DNA of 64,000 nucleotides from an uncultured Saprospiraceae bacterium (GCA_937961455.1 CALGNN010000014.1:46888-110887); one strand, 5' to 3'; shown: positions 1-9,977, counted from the first letter of the stretch. The notes: generated by a model from the sequence alone, not told the origin. Program-made: numbers and translations.

Positions 1-390
1 TTGCATGGAGATGAAAGTCCCGACTATTGCAGTGCACTCAGCAAAGATCTTTTGGTTTTTAAAGCTATTGCTATTAAATCTAGGCAAGATTTTGATGCTG
101 CCGATGCCTATCATGACAAAGTAGCTATGATGCTATTTGACACTAAATCAGACAAACTAAAAGGCGGAACAGGTAAAAAATTTGATTGGTCATTACTCGA
201 ATCTTATAAGGGACCTACTCCATTCCTATTGAGCGGAGGAATACAGCCAAGTGATATCGACATCTTGAAAACATTTATGCACCCGTATTTTGCAGGTGTG
301 GATTTGAATAGTGGTTTTGAAATCAGTCCAGCACTCAAAAATGAAAACCTTATTACTGCTTTCACAAAGGCATTTAAAGCCAATAAATAG
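1..390 (+). CDS. trpF: Phosphoribosylanthranilate isomerase, C-terminal part (5' end outside window)
   Basis: This enzyme isomerises N-(5-phosphoribosyl)anthranilate in cytoplasmic tryptophan synthesis. The reading frame is open from base 1. The first residues (LHGDES when the leading TTG is read as Leu) match the internal QLHG(D/N)E motif of TrpF, so the gene starts upstream and the TTG is not a start. The C-terminal half shows the phosphate-binding loop LSGGI (about residues 77-81) and the GVDLNSGFE motif (about 99-107) with the catalytic-barrel Asp. No other trp gene lies downstream inside the window, so this is probably the 3' end of a trp cluster. The stop at 388-390 is followed by about 100 bp without a clear terminator. 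Confidence 0.9.
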   Translation: MHGDESPDYCSALSKDLLVFKAIAIKSRQDFDAADAYHDKVAMMLFDTKSDKLKGGTGKKFDWSLLESYKGPTPFLLSGGIQPSDIDILKTFMHPYFAGVDLNSGFEISPALKNENLITAFTKAFKANK

Positions 391-491
391 TGCTCAAATT
401 GCACAAAATGAATCAATTCTAAATGACTTAAAGACCTATGCAATTGTTTATATTAGCATATTATCAAATCTTTTAATTAAAAAAATTACAA

Positions 492-1205
492 ATGAAATTG
501 AACCAATTACTCCTAATAGGATTTATCGGACTACTTAATTTTAGCATGACTGCACAGACTTTCATGAAAGGTCTCGATGGTGTGTCAAGAAAAAAGACCG
601 CTTATATTACACTTACTGACGGAACAGAATTAGAATGCATCATTGAAAAATTACCTAAGAAAAAAGGTAATATCGAAGAGGTGGTATATTCTGTAGATGG
701 TCAAAAGAAGAAAATGACTCTTAAACCAACTGATATAGCACACATGTATCTTCCTCCAAGTGCATTGGCTAAATATGCTGCATTATCAGACGTTACTGGA
801 AATTTAAACAAAATGATGAGTACTGATATGGATGGTGAAATATTAAGCAAGGGTTACACCTATTTCGAATCTACGGAAGTTATGATCAAGAAAAAGAAAA
901 TGACCTTATTGATGCAATTAGTTAATCCTGATTACAGCAATGGCATTAAAGTTTACCATGATCCATATTCTGGAGAAACCATGTCTGCAAGCGTCGGAGG
1001 AATGGAAGTCGCAGGTGGGATTGACAAATCTTACTTTGTAAAGAAAGGAGATGCACCTGCATATAAGCTTGAAAAGAAAGACTACAAAGATGGGTTTAAT
1101 GACCTATTTGATGGCTGTAGAGCTTTAACTGGATTAGATAAGAAAGATAGAGCTTGGAGAGATCTAGCAACTCATATTTTCTCGTACAATTCTAAATGCA
1201 ATTAA
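492..1205 (+). CDS. Secreted protein of unknown function
   Basis: I do not recognise a named family. The product is 237 aa with a clear Sec signal peptide (about residues 1-21, ending at TAQ), so it is exported, probably to the periplasm. A lysine-rich segment follows (about 30-70) in which a TDGTELECIIEKL strand is followed by a DGQKKKMTLKP strand. This resembles the small beta-rich domain often seen at the start of secreted Bacteroidota proteins of unknown role. The ATG at 492 places the signal peptide at the very N-terminus. The gene stands alone, 101 bp after trpF, and is closed by a strong hairpin terminator at 1221-1260. Confidence 0.75.
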   Translation: MKLNQLLLIGFIGLLNFSMTAQTFMKGLDGVSRKKTAYITLTDGTELECIIEKLPKKKGNIEEVVYSVDGQKKKMTLKPTDIAHMYLPPSALAKYAALSDVTGNLNKMMSTDMDGEILSKGYTYFESTEVMIKKKKMTLLMQLVNPDYSNGIKVYHDPYSGETMSASVGGMEVAGGIDKSYFVKKGDAPAYKLEKKDYKDGFNDLFDGCRALTGLDKKDRAWRDLATHIFSYNSKCN

Positions 1206-1220
1206 GCATAAAGTAAAAGT

Positions 1221-1260
1221 AAAAAGCCATCCTTCAACAAAATGAAGGATGGCTTTTTTT
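1221..1260. terminator. Rho-independent terminator between convergent genes
   Basis: A stem of about 16 bp is formed by 1221-1236 (AAAAAGCCATCCTTCA) and 1243-1258, with a 6-nt loop and a run of T after it. A-rich sequence before the stem gives a T-rich tail on the minus strand too. It therefore probably ends both the secreted-protein gene on the plus strand and the DUF5723 gene on the minus strand. Confidence 0.9.
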
Positions 1261-1281
1261 ATGTCTTTAAGAGAATAAACC

Positions 1282-2661
1282 CTATTCTACTCCGTAATCG
1301 AAATGTTGGTAATTCTTGCTATTCTTCCTTCCAAAAATCAAGTTTATACCTGTTTGAAAATTTGTCCTTCTCGTTTTAGTTGGTGCAAACGTACCCAAAA
1401 TATTATCTGTTCCAAAATACCACTCAAAGGGTCCTGCTAGAATTTTGAAGCCCATTGGAAAATTCAAATACGATTTGCTAATGATGGAATATCCAGCATA
1501 GTAACTAAACCATTTAGCTGGAGTGTGATTATAGTACAAGCTAATGGCTGGTTGAAAACCAGTATTGATAAACCTACCTGTAAACTGTGCACCAAAATTT
1601 TGATACTCATTTAAATAATATTCGGCGCTTGCTCTAATAGTCGCAGGCATAGCAGTTCCAAAAGGACTGAAGCTATCTTCAAAAGTGAAAATATTTTCTA
1701 AGGAATCAATTAAAGGCTGAAAAAATTCCTCAACATCTATATTCTCGAAATCAAAGTTTTCAAAGTCAAAATCAAGTATATCCAAATCAATTCCGGAATA
1801 ACTAAAATTAGCTGTGTTCCCAACATTAGAATAATTCAATACATTATCCTTCCAACGAATAAATCCTAAGTCTGTAGCGGCAAATCTAAATCGCCATGTA
1901 TCATCTAATTTATAGTCAACTCCGATATCAGCACTAAAGCCTGGATTATTAGATCTTCCTACTAATGGAAGATTATTTAATTCTGTAGTAAAACCAGATG
2001 ACTTAATGTCAACAACTCCTTCTAATGTTATATCATAAGCTTCTTTGCTATCCGTGTAAATATTAAAGCTAGAGCCATGTGTATTAAAGTGAGCTATACC
2101 ATTCAAATAATTGAGATTAATACCTACGCTCAATTCATTATTAAATCGTTTGGAGGCACCAATTTGAAATCTATTAAAACCTGTAATTTCAATATTGTTT
2201 TGTATTTCAACTTTCTCATCCAAGAATGCACCATTACCTAACCAAAGTAAATTAAACAGTCCTTTATTGTAATCAAGTTGAGAATAAAATTCTGTCGACA
2301 ATTTCATATGAAAGTAATTGTCTTGATACCTATACCCTGCTGAAAAAATATCAGTAGCTGTAAATGCACTGACTCTGTTTGTCTCCCCAATTCTATTTGA
2401 AATATTAGAAAGATTTAAAGACAAAATATTATCTACAATATTTGCAAAGTCTTTGATTCTAAAACCATCATTATGCACTCCTCCTGAGAAGTTTGACACA
2501 AAAGGTCCACCTAAATAAAAATCAAAATCATCAGGTAAAAAAGCTGGATTGTAATCAGTTTGCTGACCGATACTTAGGGGAAAATAAACTAAGTCTTGGG
2601 CAAAAACTGAAAAACTAAATACGACACTAACTACAGTGCTTAAAAGTAATTTCTGGAACAT
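1282..2661 (-). CDS. DUF5723-like outer-membrane protein
   Basis: The 459-aa product has a signal peptide (about 1-21, ending FAQ). The N-terminus contains the QTDYNPAF segment typical of Bacteroidota porin-like proteins annotated as DUF5723. The rest is rich in alternating aromatic/glycine strands (AEYYLNEYQNFGAQF, YYAGYSIISKSYLNF), as expected for an outer-membrane beta-barrel. It starts 12 bp after the lipoprotein gene 2674-4260, so the two are likely one operon and may form one envelope assembly. The function of the family is not established. An acidic insert near residues 290-325 (repeated DFENF/DIEE-like units) is unusual for a barrel and may be an exposed loop. Family assignment is from memory of the motif. 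Confidence 0.65.
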   Translation of the reverse strand: MFQKLLLSTVVSVVFSFSVFAQDLVYFPLSIGQQTDYNPAFLPDDFDFYLGGPFVSNFSGGVHNDGFRIKDFANIVDNILSLNLSNISNRIGETNRVSAFTATDIFSAGYRYQDNYFHMKLSTEFYSQLDYNKGLFNLLWLGNGAFLDEKVEIQNNIEITGFNRFQIGASKRFNNELSVGINLNYLNGIAHFNTHGSSFNIYTDSKEAYDITLEGVVDIKSSGFTTELNNLPLVGRSNNPGFSADIGVDYKLDDTWRFRFAATDLGFIRWKDNVLNYSNVGNTANFSYSGIDLDILDFDFENFDFENIDVEEFFQPLIDSLENIFTFEDSFSPFGTAMPATIRASAEYYLNEYQNFGAQFTGRFINTGFQPAISLYYNHTPAKWFSYYAGYSIISKSYLNFPMGFKILAGPFEWYFGTDNILGTFAPTKTRRTNFQTGINLIFGRKNSKNYQHFDYGVE

Positions 2662-2673
2662 GATTTATGCTAT

Positions 2674-4260
2674 TTATAATGGATTTACCAAGGTGGCTTT
2701 TAATCCAATTTTATATTCAATTTTATAATCCGAATAAAAACTAACATTCTGTGTGCCGCCACCTGCTGTAATCGCAGATACTTGCATCACGATCCGTCTA
2801 GCATCCGAAAGATTATCTTGTAATTCTTGAGACAAAGGAACGTCAATGATATTTTTAGTTGGATTCGATACAATACCACCATTATCAACTTCTGCTGAAA
2901 CTATTGAGATGCCTGGGTCATCAAATATTCGATCTAATTCATTATCGTTTGCATCTAATAAGATTGCTTGTAAGGTTCCATCAATCGGAATACCATTTTC
3001 CAACACCAATCTTAAATTGACATCTTTCATATTGATTAAAGGATCTATGGCTCCTAAATCAAAAGTGTCTTTTAATTCATACAATTCTGCTGTGCCTTGC
3101 AAAGGCAAATTGACTGTGGCTTGGATACTGTATTTTGAAGTATCTATTAAAAAACTTTGTCCGTCAAATGCAGGATCGGTACTCGCCTGAATACCATAAA
3201 CAAAGGTCTTAGGTCTTTCATTAAACAGTGCCTTTATGGATGGGCCATCAAGTGTAAAACTATTGGTTTTCACTGATCCATATTCGCTAATTAATGGAAA
3301 TGGCATATCAAATGGATTGGGAATATCAGCATTTGCTGCAAAATCAATGGTGTCACCATTTACAGTATTTAGTCCTTCTAACACAGAAAAATATGCTTTT
3401 AGCGCTACTCCAATAGAACTGTTGATTTCAAAATCTACAGATGGTTTCTCTACAGTGAAGGTCCCAAAGTTTTCAATTTCATCAAACACACTGATATCTA
3501 TGGTATCAAATTGAGGAAGAAAATCTCCGAATTTTAATTCTCCAAATGCCCTTTTAAAGTTCATATCTTTAAGCGACATATCCGCGGAAATACTTTCTGA
3601 TGCATCCAACGGGTTTCCTGTACCTGTGAGGGACATATTAATTAATACATCAATATTATTGGAACCATCGGCATTACCTGTGAAATCCAAAAAATAATCA
3701 TCAAGGGGAATTTCAATTGCTCCTGTTGTTGGAACAGATCCGCCATACGGTAAATCCAAAGAAAAATTTAAAAATTCTCCATCCTTTGACAATTGAGGAA
3801 GCGTCATGGTTAAGACTAAATCATGTCTTATATCTGTGCTTAAATTAAACGCTAATATTCCAGACTTGATGGCTGCAGAGTCGACGTGAACGTCTATACC
3901 AAACATAAACTCAAATGATTCAGCGAGTGTGACCGACTGATTAAAGCCGACTGGTATAATAGGGAATGAAAGTCCAACTTCTGTAACAAAACTATCTTCT
4001 ATAGGCTCAATCAAAAGTGCCGTTTCAGCATCATTTGAAAAAGCTGTAGAACTATATTTTAAACTAATGAGATTATCATCCCCTACTTCAACAAATCCTT
4101 CATCATCAACTAAGGAAATTAAATCATCCATAGCTAAGTTGCCTTTCACCAAAGGAAAAGCTACTGTTGGCTCCCAATCATCACTTTCTACTCCATTAAA
4201 ATCACAGGCAGAAATAAAAATAAGGGAAAATAACACGGTACATGCAAAAATATTTTTCAT
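2674..4260 (-). CDS. Large lipoprotein of unknown function
   Basis: A 528-aa protein with a lipoprotein signal peptide; the lipobox is ISAC with Cys at residue 19. The mature part is all-beta in character, with many Asp/Asn/Pro-containing strands and no recognised catalytic motif. The repeated strand-turn pattern (for example around residues 120-200 and 380-470) suggests immunoglobulin-like or adhesin-like domains. It lies directly upstream of the DUF5723-like barrel gene with a 12-bp gap, so co-transcription and a shared envelope role are likely. The ATG at 4260 places the signal peptide correctly. No function is claimed. Confidence 0.7.
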   Translation of the reverse strand: MKNIFACTVLFSLIFISACDFNGVESDDWEPTVAFPLVKGNLAMDDLISLVDDEGFVEVGDDNLISLKYSSTAFSNDAETALLIEPIEDSFVTEVGLSFPIIPVGFNQSVTLAESFEFMFGIDVHVDSAAIKSGILAFNLSTDIRHDLVLTMTLPQLSKDGEFLNFSLDLPYGGSVPTTGAIEIPLDDYFLDFTGNADGSNNIDVLINMSLTGTGNPLDASESISADMSLKDMNFKRAFGELKFGDFLPQFDTIDISVFDEIENFGTFTVEKPSVDFEINSSIGVALKAYFSVLEGLNTVNGDTIDFAANADIPNPFDMPFPLISEYGSVKTNSFTLDGPSIKALFNERPKTFVYGIQASTDPAFDGQSFLIDTSKYSIQATVNLPLQGTAELYELKDTFDLGAIDPLINMKDVNLRLVLENGIPIDGTLQAILLDANDNELDRIFDDPGISIVSAEVDNGGIVSNPTKNIIDVPLSQELQDNLSDARRIVMQVSAITAGGGTQNVSFYSDYKIEYKIGLKATLVNPL

Positions 4261-4395
4261 TTGGATAGAACTAGTATAGGTAAAACGTATGAAAAAGCAA
4301 ATGTAACGGGATTCTATGCTTTTTTTTCATTAAAGTTTGAATAAAAAACAAAAGTACTTGACAAAAAAGCACTTAATATCTCAGAAGATTTGGTT

Positions 4396-6900
4396 TTAAA
4401 AGCTCCAGTTTTTACTATAAGTATCAATCACATCAATTGAAAACTTCAAACCCTGACTGAATGGTGTACGATTAGACTGAGCAATAGTACCATATGCACC
4501 TAGTCTAATTCTTCTTCTTGGGCCAATTTTAAACACACGCTCTATCCCAGCAAATAATTCTCCGTATTGCACATTATTGTCTTGGATGTATAAAAAGCCT
4601 CCACCCGCAACCACTGCAATTTTTGTCTTTTTGATAAGTGGTACATTATTGATTAGCGCTCCATTAAAGTGGTGAATGTAGTGTGCCTCAACAAATAAAT
4701 TGGTGGTTGAAAAGCTCGTATCAAGTAACTGAAAAGATTCCATTGGAAAGGAAAACCACCATGGATCAGATTCTCTAAATCTTATTTGATCAATAAATTT
4801 AACCTCATTGGTGTTAACAAACTTTCCAGATCTAATCTTGTATCTGCTGTTTCCAAATACTCCAAGAATTAAATCATGTTCAATGCCTGCTTCTACATAA
4901 TCATAATCAACATCACTTCCAAAGACGCCTTTGAAGGCTTTGACATGCCTCACAGAAAAAGTAGGATACTTCGAGCCTAAAACCAACTTACGATTTGGCT
5001 CAGTAGTATATTTTTGAGCAGGGGTATAAGATATTCTATTGCCAATGACAAAGGCATTATAGCCATCAAACTTAAACGACTCAGGAGGGTCTTCAAATAG
5101 ATCAGAAAAAACGGATCTTATCTCAATCCCTTCAATCATTTTACGTTCACTAAAGTTGATATCTGTATCTAAATAGAAGCCATTAAATATTTCAAATCGA
5201 TGCTCTATTTCTATTTGATTACGAAGAATAAATCTAGAAGGTTTAAAATAATTAAGGATTGCATCAAAATCATTGTAGTTATCGTAACTCCTACCTAAAG
5301 AAGCCCGCACTGAAGCCATCTTAAAAGGATTATATCCAAAATAATGACTTGTCCTACCTGTGATGTCTTTATTGACTAGGCCTACGTTTACCTGATTGAA
5401 GGTATTGTATACTCGATCATTTTCATATCTTCTAAAATAGCTAGCCCAGGGTCCAAAACGCCACCCACCGACTGGATGATAAGACACGATACCTAATAAA
5501 GGCGTAATACCGATGCTTTGCTTTTTTTCATGATTTTGGAATCCAATTCCACCGTAAAAGAATTCATCAATTTTAATCTTGTTGAACTCTTGCTGAATGG
5601 AGTCTTTATATTCCTTACTATTAAGTACGTCTGCTACACTATCCCTATAACTAACCAAATTCCGTTGTTCTAAACTCAAGGGCTCTGGCCTTAACACATT
5701 CCAATAGGTACTGTCTCTTTCTTTTGCCTCCTTAGTCGTAACAGACACTTCATTTTTGAAAAACTTTTCTGGAAAAGGATAGTCAATTTCTATATCAGAG
5801 AAGGACATAATTGTATTGCCCTTGAAGGTCTTGTAGCGCCCTTGCTTTGCCTCATAGATAAACTCTTGCCTGTAAGGAAACCACTTGCCCCCTTCCAATT
5901 CTGTGTACTCTTGTTTTATGGTGAATTCATCAAAGGCTTTCATCGTCCCTTTAGGCAAACTCAATTCTACCCTTTTGATATACCACTCTTCATCTGCAAT
6001 GTAGATATAACCCTTGAATGTGGAATTCCCTGTTTTTCTTGGTGTAACTTTAATTTTATAAATAAGAGCACCACCCTCAGGAATGGCTTCTATGAGTTTA
6101 AATTTATAGGCAAGTATAGAAGTCCGACTAAGTGGTGAAACTAAAGGAGTCTCTGTAATACTTCTAACCTGAATTAGATTCTTGTAAAAATTGAAATCAC
6201 TTTCATCAAATCTTGGGACGAATAAACCTGCAGCATCTCCATACAGTTTGTCTGCAGAACGTACTTCCTTAAATTTATTGGGATAAGCAAAATTCAAGGT
6301 CATCTGAACCTCGTGCATATTTAACTTATTCATTTCAGCTTCCTTCTCCCTCCGAGCTTTTTCGAAAGGATCTTCAGGATCATCATCCAAAGTCTTTAAT
6401 ATCTCTTTTTGCTGATTGAAAATATTCTTGGGTCTTTCTTTCTGTTCGAGGTTTTCAAATGCTTTTATATAAAGCTGAGATCTTAGGGATTCAAATTGTG
6501 TCAGATACCTTTCTTTATTTTCAATGGCACTTTTAATAATTCCATACGCTGCATCTCTTTTTTCTGCCTTTACCACCACTTCGTCCAATTCTATATCTGA
6601 GGACTTTAGTCTGATATCATTCTTGGTATTACCATCGGTAATGAGCGTTTTTAAAGTTCTCGTTTCATATCCAATCGCACTGTATATGAATTCATATTCC
6701 CCAGGATTAAGCGAGAGAAAGTAATAGCCATTTTCATCAGAAGTAGTACCAGAGCCTTTTTCTTTCACAAAAATATGAACAAAGGGTATGGTTTCATTTT
6801 CTTCATTGTAGATATATCCTTCAATGCTCTGAGCAGAAATACCTAAAGAAAGAAAAATAAAAACTACAGTTATTAGATGGTGTATCTGATAGTTCAACAA
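4396..6900 (-). CDS. DUF5686 family protein with carboxypeptidase-regulatory-like domain
   Basis: An 834-aa envelope protein. After a signal peptide (about 1-23, ending SAQ), residues about 25-100 form a CarboxypepD_reg-like beta-sandwich, recognisable by the IEGYIYNEENETIPF start and the GYYFLSLNPGEYEF and SAIGYET strands. The remainder has the layout of DUF5686 proteins: a central region of about 300 residues, then a C-terminal outer-membrane beta-barrel with many aromatic strands, ending in an aromatic residue (WSF). Such proteins are common in Bacteroidota and thought to reside in the outer membrane; their substrate is unknown. It is on the same strand as the two preceding genes but separated from them by 135 bp. 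Confidence 0.8.
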   Translation of the reverse strand: MLNYQIHHLITVVFIFLSLGISAQSIEGYIYNEENETIPFVHIFVKEKGSGTTSDENGYYFLSLNPGEYEFIYSAIGYETRTLKTLITDGNTKNDIRLKSSDIELDEVVVKAEKRDAAYGIIKSAIENKERYLTQFESLRSQLYIKAFENLEQKERPKNIFNQQKEILKTLDDDPEDPFEKARREKEAEMNKLNMHEVQMTLNFAYPNKFKEVRSADKLYGDAAGLFVPRFDESDFNFYKNLIQVRSITETPLVSPLSRTSILAYKFKLIEAIPEGGALIYKIKVTPRKTGNSTFKGYIYIADEEWYIKRVELSLPKGTMKAFDEFTIKQEYTELEGGKWFPYRQEFIYEAKQGRYKTFKGNTIMSFSDIEIDYPFPEKFFKNEVSVTTKEAKERDSTYWNVLRPEPLSLEQRNLVSYRDSVADVLNSKEYKDSIQQEFNKIKIDEFFYGGIGFQNHEKKQSIGITPLLGIVSYHPVGGWRFGPWASYFRRYENDRVYNTFNQVNVGLVNKDITGRTSHYFGYNPFKMASVRASLGRSYDNYNDFDAILNYFKPSRFILRNQIEIEHRFEIFNGFYLDTDINFSERKMIEGIEIRSVFSDLFEDPPESFKFDGYNAFVIGNRISYTPAQKYTTEPNRKLVLGSKYPTFSVRHVKAFKGVFGSDVDYDYVEAGIEHDLILGVFGNSRYKIRSGKFVNTNEVKFIDQIRFRESDPWWFSFPMESFQLLDTSFSTTNLFVEAHYIHHFNGALINNVPLIKKTKIAVVAGGGFLYIQDNNVQYGELFAGIERVFKIGPRRRIRLGAYGTIAQSNRTPFSQGLKFSIDVIDTYSKNWSF

Positions 6901-7138
6901 TTCGGTTTTACTTATTATACAATTCAGAAACGAAAAGGAAAGAAATAAGTTACAATTCGTTCTTATTATTTTCTAAAATAAAAATCAACATAAAAACTTT
7001 GAATAGTAAAATCAATCGACCAAGTCATTGAATCTTTATACAGGCTTTCAATTGATTGACTTAATTATGTGTATAATTATAAATGGTCGACGAAATCAAA
7101 ATATGTACTTCTTAGGGTACACAAGTTATTAAACGTAT

Positions 7139-7146
7139 TAGCTTTG
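7139..7146 (+). promoter_or_regulatory. Candidate Bacteroidota -7 promoter element (TAnnTTTG)
   Basis: TAGCTTTG matches the TAnnTTTG -7 consensus and lies 30 bp upstream of the ATG at 7176. No convincing -33 TTTG is seen at the expected distance, so this rests on one motif. Confidence 0.4.
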
Positions 7147-7175
7147 TTTAAATCCCGTAATTATAACGCTTGTTT

Positions 7176-8912
7176 ATGAAGTATCTATTAAGTCTTTTTG
7201 CCTGTTTTGGTGTTTGCGCTATATATTCTCAAACTAACTATTATGTTGGCCCAAATGGTAATGACAATAATGCTGGCACATTTGCTCAACCATGGAAAAC
7301 ATTTCAGTATGCCTGTGATGGAAGATCACCTGGTGATGTCATCAATGCACTTGCAGGCACATACAATGAAAAATTCGAAATCTACTCATCAGGTACTTCC
7401 TTAAATCCCATCATCATAAAAGCACATCAAAATGACATTGTCACTATTACGGGTTCAGGCATAACTACACAAGATGCTATCATCGGCATTTATGATCAAG
7501 ATTATATCCATATTGAAAATCTCATTATTGCAGATAATCAAATGATTGATGCTATTGGCATCATTGTCGAAGGAGGAAATGATGGAATAGAAATTCGTAA
7601 TTGTGAGTTTAAAGAAATTAATTTCTCCAATAACCCTAATGACAATGCAACTTCAAACACAAATGCTCAACCACTTATTGTCTATGGGATTTATGGTAAT
7701 GACCCAATTACTGATTTAATCATTGAAGGTAATCGCATATATAATAATCGACCTGGATATAGTGAAGCCCTCGCGGTTAACGGGAACGTTGACGGCTTTG
7801 AAGTTTTTAATAATGAAGTATTTGACAATCAAAACATAGGCATTGATATTATTGGCCATGAAGGTACAGCACCAGCCAATGATCAAGCAAGAAATGGAAT
7901 CGTGTATGATAATATCGTATATAACAATAAGTCACCTTATGCTTTATCTGCAGGTATTTATGTTGATGGAGGCAAGGATATCACTATAGAAAGGAATACT
8001 GTTTATGACAATCAATGGGGAATAGAAATTGGTTGTGAAAATCTTGGAACTACAACTTCAGGAATTATCGTCAGAAATAACATGGTTTTTGAAAATGATG
8101 ACTCTGGATTGTCTATAGGTGGATATGATTATCCCAATGTCTCTGGCAAGGTTGTAGATTGCTTGGTTAGAAACAATACTTTTTATGGCAATGATAAAAA
8201 TAGTGGTGGATTAGGGAATACTGCAACTGAAATATTTCTTAGCTATACAGAAAATTGTCAAATTATAAATAATATATTTTCTATAGACAATGCCTTTGAT
8301 TTAATGATGTATGAAGACAACACTAATTCTCAAAATTTAGTCTTGGATTATAATTTGTATTATTCTACTACTGGCACAGATGATTATGAGTTCACCTATG
8401 AAGGGATAAATTACTATGGTCTCGCTGCTTTTCAAGCTGGCACTTCACAGGAAGCCCATGGAATAAGTGCAGATCCACTTTTTGAAAATATATCAAATGT
8501 TGATTTTCATTTAATGAGTAATTCACCTTGTATTGATGCAAGCGATCCTGCCACAAGTACAGATCCAAATGAAACCGATTTTGAAGGAGAAAATAGAAAC
8601 AGCAATGGTATCGACATTGGAGCTGATGAATTTCAACAAGCAGTGAATAATCAACTAGAACACGAAATCCTCAATAGTGAAATCAACATTTACCCAAATC
8701 CAGCAAACAACCAATTTTATTATGTGTCAGGCAATCTATCTTTAGCAGATATTAATATCCTAGATGTCAATGGCACAGTAGTGCAAAATTTGAATGGCTT
8801 GAGCAGTCCTATTGAAATAGATATTAGCACCTTAGGTGTGGGCATTTACTTCTTGAAGATTCAGCATTTGAATCACAGCACATTGCATATGCAGCGTTTA
8901 ATAAAATACTAG
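7176..8912 (+). CDS. Secreted right-handed parallel beta-helix protein with T9SS sorting domain
   Basis: I start this at ATG 7176 rather than the in-frame TTG at 7170, because MKYLLSLFACFGVCAIYSQ then forms a standard signal peptide. The mature N-terminus (YYVGPNGNDNNAGT, then PWKTFQYAC and GDVINALAGTYNE) is the DUF1565-type cap that opens many parallel beta-helices. Residues about 110-420 carry beta-helix coils rich in IENL/IEGN/VRNN turns. The C-terminus (INIYPNPANN... GIYFLKIQ) is a type A T9SS sorting domain, so the protein is exported and attached to or released from the surface. Related proteins include polysaccharide lyases and epimerases, but I see no catalytic signature that fixes a substrate. 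Confidence 0.8.
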   Translation: MKYLLSLFACFGVCAIYSQTNYYVGPNGNDNNAGTFAQPWKTFQYACDGRSPGDVINALAGTYNEKFEIYSSGTSLNPIIIKAHQNDIVTITGSGITTQDAIIGIYDQDYIHIENLIIADNQMIDAIGIIVEGGNDGIEIRNCEFKEINFSNNPNDNATSNTNAQPLIVYGIYGNDPITDLIIEGNRIYNNRPGYSEALAVNGNVDGFEVFNNEVFDNQNIGIDIIGHEGTAPANDQARNGIVYDNIVYNNKSPYALSAGIYVDGGKDITIERNTVYDNQWGIEIGCENLGTTTSGIIVRNNMVFENDDSGLSIGGYDYPNVSGKVVDCLVRNNTFYGNDKNSGGLGNTATEIFLSYTENCQIINNIFSIDNAFDLMMYEDNTNSQNLVLDYNLYYSTTGTDDYEFTYEGINYYGLAAFQAGTSQEAHGISADPLFENISNVDFHLMSNSPCIDASDPATSTDPNETDFEGENRNSNGIDIGADEFQQAVNNQLEHEILNSEINIYPNPANNQFYYVSGNLSLADINILDVNGTVVQNLNGLSSPIEIDISTLGVGIYFLKIQHLNHSTLHMQRLIKY

Positions 8913-8915
8913 CGA

Positions 8916-9419
8916 CTAGTTATAAACAAGATAAGCTGACATTACCGCACCCATAATTGAAAGTGTAATGAGCCAATATCCAACATGAATAAAAATATAA
9001 GACCAAGTTTTTCTTTCGAATAATGCATTGATCGCGATGAGCGGTAAGACGAAAAAGATGCTAAATATCACGCCATGTATGGCGCCATGTTTCAAGTTTC
9101 TGAAATTATTGCCGTATTGAGCCATTAGCTCCTCAAACTGTGCTTGAGCCTTTGACCCTTCCTCCATCACTTCCGGCATCATGGTTTGAAAAATACTTGT
9201 TTGGTGTACAACGATGCCACTGAACGCAAATGCAATTAATACACTTAACAAATAGGTGCTTCCAAATAAAACAATGGGATTTCCTTCTTTTAAAAATTCG
9301 GGGGTAAATCCATTGAGTCGCATCCATTTCTTGCCAAGGAGTGCTTCACTATAATAAATGGCACCCACTACAAGTGGGATTAAACCAACAACAAAAAATA
9401 ACCAAAAATTCGTAGGCAT
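8916..9419 (-). CDS. DUF1761 family membrane protein
   Basis: A 167-aa protein with four predicted membrane segments (about 4-24, 55-75, 110-132 and 140-163). The N-terminal pattern, a first helix followed by AIYYSEALLGKKWMRL, is characteristic of DUF1761, a small membrane family of unknown function that is widespread in Bacteroidota. Its stop lies 3 bp from the stop of the convergent beta-helix gene, with no terminator between them. It is divergent from the peptide-deformylase-like gene at 9486. Confidence 0.85.
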   Translation of the reverse strand: MPTNFWLFFVVGLIPLVVGAIYYSEALLGKKWMRLNGFTPEFLKEGNPIVLFGSTYLLSVLIAFAFSGIVVHQTSIFQTMMPEVMEEGSKAQAQFEELMAQYGNNFRNLKHGAIHGVIFSIFFVLPLIAINALFERKTWSYIFIHVGYWLITLSIMGAVMSAYLVYN

Positions 9420-9485
9420 CGTTTATGTTTTGATGATTAAAAGCATTGTATATAAATTTAATAAAAATACCTACATTATAATTCA

Positions 9486-9977
9486 ATGAAACACATAAGC
9501 GACATACTTCCTCTTGGCCATGAATTATTATACACAGTCTCAGAAGAAATTCAAGAAGCAGAATTACCTAAGGTAAAGGAATGGGTAAATGACTTGGATC
9601 ATGTGATGAATGAAATCAGGATCAAGTATCAATTTGGTCGGGGTATTGCTGCTCCACAATTAGGTATCATGAAGCGATTGATTTATATAAATATTGATCA
9701 ACCTATAATTATTATAAATCCTGAAATAGCATATCTCAGCAAAGAAAAATTTGAATTGTGGGATGATTGTATGTGCTTCCCCAATCTATTAGTTCGAGTA
9801 GAACGGCATAAAGAAATCATCATAAATTATAGAGATGAAAATTGGAATAAGCAAACTTGGCTAGCGAAAGATAGAGATGCAGAGTTATTACAACATGAAT
9901 ACGATCATTTGGAAGGCATTCTGTGTACGATGCGTGCCCTAGATGAAAAATCTTTTAAATGGCGAAACAATATTTAA
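9486..9977 (+). CDS. Divergent peptide deformylase-like metalloprotein
   Basis: Peptide deformylases remove the formyl group from nascent proteins. In this 163-aa product motif 1 is intact (GRGIAAPQ, residues 51-58) and motif 3 is present as HEYDH (137-141), supplying two metal-binding His and the catalytic Glu. Motif 2, normally EGCLS, is replaced by a DDCMCFP stretch (93-99). It keeps a Cys at the metal-ligand position but lacks the EG and LS residues. It is therefore probably a paralogue rather than the housekeeping Def. The (4Fe-4S) protein gene follows 58 bp downstream on the same strand. The substrate is unknown. Confidence 0.75.
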   Translation: MKHISDILPLGHELLYTVSEEIQEAELPKVKEWVNDLDHVMNEIRIKYQFGRGIAAPQLGIMKRLIYINIDQPIIIINPEIAYLSKEKFELWDDCMCFPNLLVRVERHKEIIINYRDENWNKQTWLAKDRDAELLQHEYDHLEGILCTMRALDEKSFKWRNNI

